A stretch of DNA of 64,000 nt, taken from contig CAVCUL010000009.1 of assembly GCA_963605415.1 (NCBI GenBank), positions 15,290 through 79,289 of the forward strand, given 5' to 3'. Shown here one piece after another: positions 17,548 to 23,934 of the stretch (the stretch's first letter is position 1; the number at the start of each line of letters is the position of its first letter). Both the position numbers and the translations under genes were made by a program. The DNA is from CAG-217 sp963605415. GTDB lineage: Bacteria > Bacillota > Clostridia > Oscillospirales > Acutalibacteraceae. The notes under the pieces were generated by a model that was not told where the DNA came from, searched no databases, and saw only the letters and a list, made by a program, of their open reading frames with translations.

Positions 17548-17609
17548 TTGACAAACGCGATACCTTGTGTTACGATGTAACCGTAAGAGATACATTGCAT
17601 TCCAAGGTA
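17548..17609 (+). promoter_or_regulatory. padR promoter with overlapping candidate operator
   Basis: The perfect -35 box TTGACA (17548-17553) is 17 bases from TACGAT (17571-17576). Overlapping the -10 is the palindrome GTTAC-GAT-GTAAC (17569-17581 region). TACCTTG (17561-17567) is inverted as CAAGGTA (17603-17609). Autoregulation of PadR genes through such dyads over the core promoter is common, so this is a likely self-repression site. Confidence 0.6.
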
Positions 17610-17624
17610 TAGCAGGAGGTGCGT

Positions 17625-17951
17625 ATGCGTTACAGTAAAGAACTGCTTAAGGGCGGCACGCCGCTGCTGGTGATGAGCGTGCTGGACGGCAAGGATCTGT
17701 ACGGCTATCGGATCATTCGGGAGTTGGAGATCCGCAGCGAAAATGTGTTCCAAATGAGCGAGGGGACCCTGTATCCCATTCTCCACGCGCTGGAGCAGGA
17801 GGGCTGCCTAAAGAGCGATTGGCGCACGGTGGACGGCCGCCGCCGGAAGTATTATCACTTGACGGACAAAGGCCGCCGCCAATTTGCCCGGAAGAAAGCG
17901 GAGTTCCTGTCCTATACCCGGGATATGACCCGGGTGCTGGAGTTTGCGTAG
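17625..17951 (+). CDS. PadR-family transcriptional regulator
   Basis: The 108-residue winged-helix protein matches short PadR regulators: LLKGGTPLLVMSVL at the N-terminus, GYRIIRELE in helix 2, the recognition region MSEGTLYPILHALEQEG and the wing RRKYYHLTDKGR. The ATG at 17625 is chosen because GGAGG (17615-17619) is 5 bases upstream; a GTG two codons earlier overlaps that site. PadR proteins are ligand- or stress-responsive repressors. The gene is directly followed by a HAAS-domain membrane protein, a standard pairing in Firmicutes, and the promoter carries dyad symmetry suggesting autorepression. Confidence 0.92.
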   Translation: MRYSKELLKGGTPLLVMSVLDGKDLYGYRIIRELEIRSENVFQMSEGTLYPILHALEQEGCLKSDWRTVDGRRRKYYHLTDKGRRQFARKKAEFLSYTRDMTRVLEFA

Positions 17952-17960
17952 AGGTGGGGT

Positions 17961-19259
17961 ATGAAAAAGGACGCGTATATCCATAAGGCGCTACTGCTGA
18001 TCTCTAACCCTTATACCAAAGCCCAGGTGCAGCGGGAATTGGAGGATCACATAGAGGACGAGATCACCCGCTACACGGACGCAGGGCACGATCCGGACCG
18101 GGCGGAAGAAATGGCTATGGCGCACATGGGCGCGCCGGAGGAGATGGCTCGGGAACTGGGCCGCCTGCACCGGAATTTGCCCGGTCGGGTGGTGGGCTTT
18201 TCTGTCCTGGCGGCGTGCGTGGGGCTGTCTGTGCTGTATGGGTTTTGCAATCAGTGGTCGTATTCTTTGTATGATGTTCTGCCGGATTGGCTGGTCTATA
18301 CCCTGTTGTTTGGAAATGTGCTGGCTGTTTTGGCAGCCACCACCCTAGCCTTTCGCTGGGCGTGGAAGTGCAAGGACCCGGTGCTGTTGGTCGGGCACGG
18401 TCTGTTTTGTGTTGTCAGTGGTATTACCCAGTTTTGGCTATGGTATGAGTTGTTCACCATGCTGTTTTTTCTGATTTTGGATATACCGGCCGCCTTGACT
18501 ATGGACACACCGTTTCTATTGGACTTTGCAGGTGGGGGTATGTCGCCCTGGCAAGATTGCTCCCGGTGGAAGGGCTGGAATATGGACTGGGTATTTGGCG
18601 TACAGTTTGGTTTGTCTTTTCTGCCGTTGGCGCTGGCTGTGGTGGATTTTATCTGTGCCGGCAAAATCCATCGGGTCAATAGCCAAACACTGGAGCAGGG
18701 TATTTTCCGCCGTATGCCGGTGATCGGGCGCATTTTAATGGTGCTGACCATTTGTGCTGCGGTGTCGTTGGGCGTGTCCAACGGCGTAGACGCACTTATG
18801 CGGGAACGAGCGCGCCAAGGCGTGGAGTCCAAGCCCTTGCAGCAGGCCATGGAAGTTCTGGACAAAACCCGGCTGCCGGTGCGTTCCAATTATACACCGG
18901 CGGATTACGAGGCGGGCTTGGCTGCAAATGAAGAGACCGTTTACGAGGGCGTACCGTACAATGTCATTTTGGAAGATACGGATGAGGATGGCATATACGA
19001 GCGCAAGTGCCTGGTCAATACGGAATGCGACTGCCCTTTGTCTATGGATCAGGCCGATAGTCTGTATGACCGGGCGCCGGATCTGACCCTGGAAGAATGC
19101 TTGAAAATCGCGCCGCTGTCTACGGTCAGCTACTATGGTGTGGAACCCGGCGAGAACGGCGATACCGTGACCGTCTTGAAATGGCGCCTGCGGTCGAATA
19201 GGGTGAGTTACGAAATTACATTCAAAAACGGCAAGTATCAAGACCGGGCGAACTTCTAG
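17961..19259 (+). CDS. HAAS-domain membrane protein partnered with PadR
   Basis: The 432-residue protein begins with a HAAS/permease-prefix region (residues about 1-75; YTKAQVQRELEDHIEDE, then HMGAPEEMAREL). About six hydrophobic helices follow (roughly 78-98, 108-130, 140-165, 170-185, 205-232, 250-270). A soluble C-terminal half (about 300-432) is probably extracytoplasmic, with DTDEDGIYERKCLV and a Cys-Asp-Cys pair. HAAS-domain proteins paired with PadR are thought to sense envelope conditions; mechanism is unclear. It starts 9 bases after padR with AGAGGTGGGG as ribosome binding site and is probably co-transcribed. Confidence 0.78.
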   Translation: MKKDAYIHKALLLISNPYTKAQVQRELEDHIEDEITRYTDAGHDPDRAEEMAMAHMGAPEEMARELGRLHRNLPGRVVGFSVLAACVGLSVLYGFCNQWSYSLYDVLPDWLVYTLLFGNVLAVLAATTLAFRWAWKCKDPVLLVGHGLFCVVSGITQFWLWYELFTMLFFLILDIPAALTMDTPFLLDFAGGGMSPWQDCSRWKGWNMDWVFGVQFGLSFLPLALAVVDFICAGKIHRVNSQTLEQGIFRRMPVIGRILMVLTICAAVSLGVSNGVDALMRERARQGVESKPLQQAMEVLDKTRLPVRSNYTPADYEAGLAANEETVYEGVPYNVILEDTDEDGIYERKCLVNTECDCPLSMDQADSLYDRAPDLTLEECLKIAPLSTVSYYGVEPGENGDTVTVLKWRLRSNRVSYEITFKNGKYQDRANF

Positions 19260-19281
19260 TTTCACAAAGAATGAAAATACT

Positions 19282-19323
19282 AAAAAACACCGCCGGCGGG
19301 GGACCGTCAGCGGTGCTTTTTTT
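19282..19323. terminator. Bidirectional intrinsic terminator
   Basis: CACCGC (19288-19293) pairs with GCGGTG (19310-19315), extended by an inner CGG/CCG pairing, with an A-run before and a T-run after. It serves the convergent HAAS-protein and cysteine-rich-protein genes. Confidence 0.75.
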
Positions 19324-19330
19324 GCGGATC

Positions 19331-20170
19331 TTAGCGATTGTTACGATTGTCGGCGGTATTGGTGCCGGTGTTGCCGCTGTCTGCGCAGCAGGGGCAGCAG
19401 TCCTCTTTATCCCTGGGGAAGAACTCATCCACCGGGAAGTCAATGCCCGCGAAGGTTTCGCAGGGGTTGGCGGTGTTGCAGTTGCACTCCCGCTCCGGAA
19501 TGCAGTAGTCATAGGCGGGAATGGTCATCTGCACATCCCGCTCCATTTGGATAATGGAAAAGAGACCCAGGGTCACCAGCACAGCCTTGGCCGGGCGCTC
19601 CGGCAGGGTGCTGTTGTCCAGTGTGGAAGTGATGGACTTGGGCATGGAGGTCAGGCAGGGCACGCGGCAGTCGCAGCTGCATACCACATCCATAGACAGC
19701 ACCACCGGGTCCACCGCCTGCACCTTGGCAGAGGGGTTGGTGTACTGGGGGGCCTCCGGGCAGTCCAGCGCCTCCGCAGACACATTGCTGACAAAGACCT
19801 TTACATTGCCGCTGCTGCCGTAGAGAATGCACTTTTTGTTAAAGCTGGTGTAGCCGGTAGCCACCATGGGCACTGTGCAGGGGGCCGAGTAGCAGTCAAA
19901 GGTCAGCTTAAAGTAGTAAGTAACATCCACGCTGTAAAAGCCGTTGTCAAAGGGCACTTCGTCCACATCAATGCTCACAGCCTCAATGGTGCAGTCCCGG
20001 CATTTGACGGTGACCGCGTTGTCTACCAGCATTTGCGCCGGGGCGTAAAAGGTGACCCGCAGGTCCTCCAGGCAGTCCTTGCTTACGCAGCTGTCGTAAA
20101 TGCGCTTAGTGTCAATGCACACCGCCTCGTTAATGCGTCTTTCGCCGGTATCAATGATCGAATCGGGCAT
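19331..20170 (-). CDS. Conserved cysteine-rich protein of unknown function
   Basis: The 279-residue protein has no signal peptide or membrane helix. Its N-terminal region carries a Cys-spaced motif (VCIDTKRIYDSCVSKDCLEDLRV, split here as CIDTKRIYDSC and KDCLEDLRV). About fifteen further cysteines follow, including CSCDC, ECNCN and CCPCC near the C-terminus, and an Asn/Thr-rich tail. Similar proteins occur across clostridia; a role in spore or coat layers is conceivable from the cysteine content but nothing here proves it. The gene lies 94 bases downstream of malQ on the same strand. Its ribosome binding site (GAAGGAG) is buried in an inverted repeat (20176-20249). Confidence 0.65.
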   Translation of the reverse strand: MPDSIIDTGERRINEAVCIDTKRIYDSCVSKDCLEDLRVTFYAPAQMLVDNAVTVKCRDCTIEAVSIDVDEVPFDNGFYSVDVTYYFKLTFDCYSAPCTVPMVATGYTSFNKKCILYGSSGNVKVFVSNVSAEALDCPEAPQYTNPSAKVQAVDPVVLSMDVVCSCDCRVPCLTSMPKSITSTLDNSTLPERPAKAVLVTLGLFSIIQMERDVQMTIPAYDYCIPERECNCNTANPCETFAGIDFPVDEFFPRDKEDCCPCCADSGNTGTNTADNRNNR

Positions 20171-20175
20171 AACAA

Positions 20176-20249
20176 AACTCCTTCATAGGTTATTGCACAC
20201 CGGGCGCCCGGCGCCCCGCAGTGCTTCAGTAACATACTATGAAGGAGTT
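20176..20249 (-). promoter_or_regulatory. Inverted repeat sequestering a Shine-Dalgarno site
   Basis: A perfect 13-bp inverted repeat (20176-20188 with 20237-20249) flanks a 48-base GC-rich segment. In minus-strand RNA the right-hand arm contains the ribosome binding site of the cysteine-rich gene, so folding would hide it. On the plus strand the stem is followed by seven T and would act as a terminator against antisense reads. Confidence 0.6.
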
Positions 20250-20264
20250 GTTTTTTTGACCCTG

Positions 20265-21785
20265 TTATTTTTCAAAAACCGGGTAGGTGCGGCGAAACAG
20301 GCTGTTGATCCGGCGGAAGTAGGCACCGTCTATGTTGGCGATGGTGTCTTCCGTGGTGCGAAAGCGCCAGTTCTTCTCCGGCACGCCGGGGGTGTTCATG
20401 CGCGCGTCACTGCCAAAGCCGCACATATCTTGCAAGGAGATGATCGCCACATTGGAGGCGCTACGCCACACCGTTTCTATAATTTTGTGGCAGGCGGGGC
20501 TTTGGTAGCCGCCGTCGCCCCAGTTGTCGCCGGTAAAACCGGCATAATCCAGGGCAAAGCGGCGCTCTGTTTCACCGGCCTCCCACAGCCAGCCCAGCAG
20601 GGTGTTATTGTCGTGGGTGCCCACATAATTGATACTGTTTTTCTCCGCATTATGGGGCATATGGCTGCTGTCGCCGTTGGGGTCAAAGCCGAACTGCACC
20701 ACTTTCATACCGGGGAAGCCGGTGTCGGCGAGCAGCTGCACCACATCCTCTCCGAATACCCCCAGATCTTCGGCGATAATGGGCGCGTTCGGGTACACTT
20801 CAAACACCTTGTCAAACAGCTTCATACCCGGTCCGGGCAGCCACTGGCCCACCTTGGCGGTCTCTGCTCCGGCGTCCACCGCCCAGTAGCTGGCAAAGGC
20901 GCGGAAGTGGTCAATGCGCACCGCGTCATAGGTGGTCAGCGCGTGGCCCAGGCGAGAGAGCCACCAGCCGTAGCCGTCCTTCTCCATAGCCGCCCAGTCG
21001 TACAGGGGATTGCCCCACAGCTGGCCGTTCTCGCTAAAGTAATCCGGCGGCACACCGGCTACTTTCTCCGGCTTTAAGGTCTTTTCGTCAATGAGAAACA
21101 GGGGCAGACCGGACCACACATCGGCGCTGTCCATGGCTACATAAATGGGCATATCTCCCAAGACAGCTACGCCCTTTTCGTTGGCGTATGCCTTGATCTC
21201 GCCCCATTGCAGGTAGAAAATGTACTGCACAAATTTCCAAAACGCCGCCCGGCTCTCATAGGAATAAATGTCCTGAATACAGGTGTGGTAATGGGCGTGG
21301 CGGTCGCTCCACTGCCACCAGGGCTTGCCGCCCTCCGCCTCTTTTACCGCCATAAACACGCTGTAATCTGTCAGCCAGGGGTTCTCTACCTCAAAGGCCT
21401 TGATCTTGGCCGCCAGGGCGTCATCTATGCGCAAAAAAGCCTGCTCCAGCAGCGCCAACCGGTGTTCACCGGCAAAGGCAAAGTCCGCCGTGTACGGCGT
21501 GCCGTCATAGCGGTTTTGTGCCACTTCTTCCTCTGTCGCCAGGCCCATCTCCTGCAACCCCCGGGGGTCGATAAACAGGTAGTTGCCGGCAAAGGCGGAG
21601 GGGGAGCAGTAGGGGCTGCCGGCGCCGTCAATGGGATTAAAGGGCAGCACCTGCCAGTAGGTAAAGCCCATCTCTGCAATACGGTCGATAAAGTCCCGAG
21701 CGTGCCGGTCAAACACGCCGATCCCGTAAGGGGAGGGCAGGGAGCTGATGTGCATAAGCACACCGGCGCCGCGCTGGTGCAGCAT
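20265..21785 (-). CDS. malQ: 4-alpha-glucanotransferase (amylomaltase, GH77)
   Basis: The 506-residue enzyme disproportionates maltodextrins by transferring alpha-1,4-glucan chains. Family motifs are present: HISSLPSPYGIG near residue 12, QVLPFNPID near 41, SPYCSPSAFAGN, the nucleophile region VRIDHFRAFASYW near 293, the acid/base region IIAEDLGVFG near 339 and GTHDNNTLLGW near 392. Length is normal for the bacterial family. The ATG at 21785 is preceded by GAGGTGAT, and a good promoter lies 57-85 bases further upstream. It probably works in storage-glycogen or dietary maltodextrin use, although no other glycogen gene is adjacent. Confidence 0.96.
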   Translation of the reverse strand: MLHQRGAGVLMHISSLPSPYGIGVFDRHARDFIDRIAEMGFTYWQVLPFNPIDGAGSPYCSPSAFAGNYLFIDPRGLQEMGLATEEEVAQNRYDGTPYTADFAFAGEHRLALLEQAFLRIDDALAAKIKAFEVENPWLTDYSVFMAVKEAEGGKPWWQWSDRHAHYHTCIQDIYSYESRAAFWKFVQYIFYLQWGEIKAYANEKGVAVLGDMPIYVAMDSADVWSGLPLFLIDEKTLKPEKVAGVPPDYFSENGQLWGNPLYDWAAMEKDGYGWWLSRLGHALTTYDAVRIDHFRAFASYWAVDAGAETAKVGQWLPGPGMKLFDKVFEVYPNAPIIAEDLGVFGEDVVQLLADTGFPGMKVVQFGFDPNGDSSHMPHNAEKNSINYVGTHDNNTLLGWLWEAGETERRFALDYAGFTGDNWGDGGYQSPACHKIIETVWRSASNVAIISLQDMCGFGSDARMNTPGVPEKNWRFRTTEDTIANIDGAYFRRINSLFRRTYPVFEK

Positions 21786-21841
21786 AAGATCACCTCGTCA
21801 AATTGCTTTTTGCCGTGCCGATTGCCGGCATACAAGTAAGA

Positions 21842-21870
21842 ATTCTACCACTTTTTGCCGCCAAAAGCAA
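21842..21870 (-). promoter_or_regulatory. Predicted malQ promoter
   Basis: On the minus strand TTGCTT (21870-21865) and TAGAAT (21847-21842) are 17 bases apart. Confidence 0.65.
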
Positions 21871-21932
21871 TGGCGGGGTGCAAGGTGAACAAAAATTCAC
21901 TTATTTTTAATAAATATTATATATTATATATA

Positions 21933-21961
21933 TTGAACCGGGGCGCGGAATTTGTTATAAT
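21933..21961 (+). promoter_or_regulatory. Predicted miaB promoter
   Basis: TTGAAC (21933-21938) and TATAAT (21956-21961) are 17 bases apart; a second TATAAT is at 21964-21969. The region before it (21880-21932) is very AT-rich and divergent from malQ. Confidence 0.75.
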
Positions 21962-22020
21962 GCTATAATGTGCAGAAGCCTGAAATGGGCTTTTGTAAGC
22001 CAATGTCGGAGGAAGTACCC

Positions 22021-23442
22021 TTGATCAATACCAAGACCATCAGCAAAGAAGAACTGGACGCCCAAAGAGAGAACGCTGCCAAGGTGCAGGCGGTGCTGCA
22101 AAGCCGCTATACGGACAAGCCCCTGGCCTGTGTGATCACCTACGGCTGCCAGCAGAATGTGGCGGACAGCGAGCACATGAAGGGTATGCTGGCGGATATG
22201 GGCTATGCGTTTACCGACGACCGGCACAAAGCACAGTTTATTCTCTTTAACACCTGCGCCGTGCGGGAGCACGCAGAGGATCGGGTGTTTGGCAATGTGG
22301 GGGCGCTGAAGTCCTATAAGGCGGAGCACCCGGACACGGTGATCGCCCTGTGCGGCTGTATGATGCAGCAACAGCACATTGCCGACCGCATCAAGCAGTC
22401 CTTTCCCTTTGTGGACCTGGTGTTCGGCACCCATGTGGTGCACCGGCTGCCGGAGCTGCTGCTGCGCACCCTGACCCGCAAAAAACGGGTGTTTGAACTG
22501 CCGGATATGGACGGCGTGATCGCCGAGGGCGTGCCGGTGGTGCGGGACGACCAGCGGCGGGCGTGGCTGCCCATTATGTACGGCTGCAACAACTTTTGCA
22601 CCTACTGTATCGTGCCGTATGTGCGGGGGCGGGAGCGCTCTCGCCAGGCGTGCGATGTGCTGGCAGAGGCCAAGCAGCTGATCGCCGACGGGTATAAAGA
22701 GATCACGCTCCTGGGCCAGAATGTGAACAGCTACGGCAAGAACCTGACCCCGCGGGTCACCTTTTCCCAGCTGCTGCGGCAGATCAACGACCTGCCCGGC
22801 GATTTTCGCATTCGCTTTATGACCAGCCACCCCAAGGACTGCACCAAAGAGCTGCTGGACGCTATGGCCGAGTGCCCCAAGGTGGCCAAGCACCTGCACC
22901 TGCCCTTCCAGTGCGGCAACGACCGGGTGCTCAAGGCTATGAACCGGGGCTACACCGCGCAGCAGTATTTGGAGTTGGTGCGCTACGCCAAGGCCAAGAT
23001 GGGCAGCGCCCTTTCCATCACCAGCGATGTGATCGTGGGCTTCCCGGGCGAGACTTACGAGGAGTTTCAAGACACTTTATCGTTGGTCAAAGAGGTAGGG
23101 GCCACCTCGCTCTTTACTTTCATCTACTCGCCCAGAGAGGGCACCCCGGCGGCCAAGATGGACGACCCGGTGTCCCATAAGGAGAAAGCCCGCTGGATGG
23201 CGGAACTGTTGGCCCTGCAAGAGCAGATCTCCGCAGAGCAAATGCAGCTGCACCGGGGCGAGACTTTTAAGTGCTTTGTCAGCGGCAAAGGCAAGTTAGG
23301 CGATAATTATGTTGCCGCCCGCACGGACGGGAACCTGATTATAGAATTTGAAGGGGACGACAGCCTGATCGGCTCCTTCCAAAATGTAAAAGTTATAGAA
23401 CCGCTCACCTATGTGTTGCGGGGAGAACTGGAAAGGAATTAA
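22021..23442 (+). CDS. miaB: tRNA-2-methylthio-N6-dimethylallyladenosine synthase
   Basis: This radical SAM methylthiotransferase adds the 2-methylthio group to i6A37 of tRNAs reading UNN codons. The N-terminal MTTase domain has its three cluster cysteines (ITYGCQQN, FNTCAVRE, ALCGCMMQ). The radical SAM motif CNNFCTYCIVPYVRGRE lies near residue 195, and a TRAM domain ends the 473-residue protein. TTG at 22021 is preferred: GGAGG (22008-22012) is 8 bases upstream. In-frame GTG 21970 overlaps the promoter -10 boxes, and ATG 22003 has no good ribosome binding site. ylbF follows four bases later. miaA, which makes the substrate modification, is 5 kb downstream. Confidence 0.95.
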   Translation: MINTKTISKEELDAQRENAAKVQAVLQSRYTDKPLACVITYGCQQNVADSEHMKGMLADMGYAFTDDRHKAQFILFNTCAVREHAEDRVFGNVGALKSYKAEHPDTVIALCGCMMQQQHIADRIKQSFPFVDLVFGTHVVHRLPELLLRTLTRKKRVFELPDMDGVIAEGVPVVRDDQRRAWLPIMYGCNNFCTYCIVPYVRGRERSRQACDVLAEAKQLIADGYKEITLLGQNVNSYGKNLTPRVTFSQLLRQINDLPGDFRIRFMTSHPKDCTKELLDAMAECPKVAKHLHLPFQCGNDRVLKAMNRGYTAQQYLELVRYAKAKMGSALSITSDVIVGFPGETYEEFQDTLSLVKEVGATSLFTFIYSPREGTPAAKMDDPVSHKEKARWMAELLALQEQISAEQMQLHRGETFKCFVSGKGKLGDNYVAARTDGNLIIEFEGDDSLIGSFQNVKVIEPLTYVLRGELERN

Positions 23443-23446
23443 ATTT

Positions 23447-23866
23447 ATGAGTTTGGAATCCGCACTCAGAGAACTGGGCAAAGAAATTCAAAAGGACGAG
23501 CGCTTTGCAGCCCTCCAGGCCGCAGCCAAGGCCAACGACGGCGACGAGAAGTTGCAGCAGCAGATGCAGGAGCTGCAGCTGATCTCCCTGAAGTATCAGC
23601 AGGAGGCTGAGAAGGCAAACGATGCAGACAAGGATCGCATTGAGAGCCTGCAGGCCGATTATCAGAAGCTCTACGGCGAGATCATGGAGAGCGAGAATAT
23701 GCAGAAGTATTCTGCCGCCGCTTCCGCCATGGAGGAGATGGCACAGTACATCAGCGGTATGATGGGCCTGTTCTTTGACGGTCAGGACCCGGAGACCTGC
23801 GAGCTGCCCCAGCAGCAGGAGGGTGGCTGCACCCACGATTGCTGCACCTGCGGCGGCTGCCACTAA
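23447..23866 (+). CDS. YlbF/YmcA-family protein with cysteine-rich tail
   Basis: The 139-residue protein has a long helical YlbF/YmcA domain (about residues 1-115), dominated by amphipathic helices. It ends with a compact tail CTHDCCTCGGCH. In Bacillus, YlbF, YmcA and YaaT form a complex with 4Fe-4S clusters that influences RNase Y mRNA processing and development. The position between miaB and mutS matches the place of ymcA in Bacillus, which supports the assignment. The C-terminal cysteine cluster could hold an Fe-S cluster or zinc. ATG 23447 is chosen over an upstream in-frame start inside miaB because GGAAAGGAA precedes it. Confidence 0.82.
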   Translation: MSLESALRELGKEIQKDERFAALQAAAKANDGDEKLQQQMQELQLISLKYQQEAEKANDADKDRIESLQADYQKLYGEIMESENMQKYSAAASAMEEMAQYISGMMGLFFDGQDPETCELPQQQEGGCTHDCCTCGGCH

Positions 23867-23877
23867 GGTGTAAACCG

Positions 23878-23911
23878 GCTGCGGGCGGCGTGGTCGCTCG
23901 CAGCATTTTTT
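23878..23911 (+). terminator. Intrinsic terminator between ylbF and mutS
   Basis: A 10-bp stem (23878-23887 with 23895-23904, one G-T pair) closes a 7-base loop, then A and six T. It would reduce read-through into mutS. Confidence 0.8.
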
Positions 23912-23934
23912 GCAGAGAGGAGGACGAGTAAAAT

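Noticed and set aside
20176..20249. Invertible (phase-variable) promoter
   Set aside because: The arms are perfect but only 13 bp, the enclosed 48 bases are GC-rich without promoter boxes, and no recombinase is nearby.
21970..22020. Upstream GTG start for miaB
   Set aside because: It coincides with tandem TATAAT boxes of the promoter, so it would not be in the transcript; TTG 22021 has a proper ribosome binding site.
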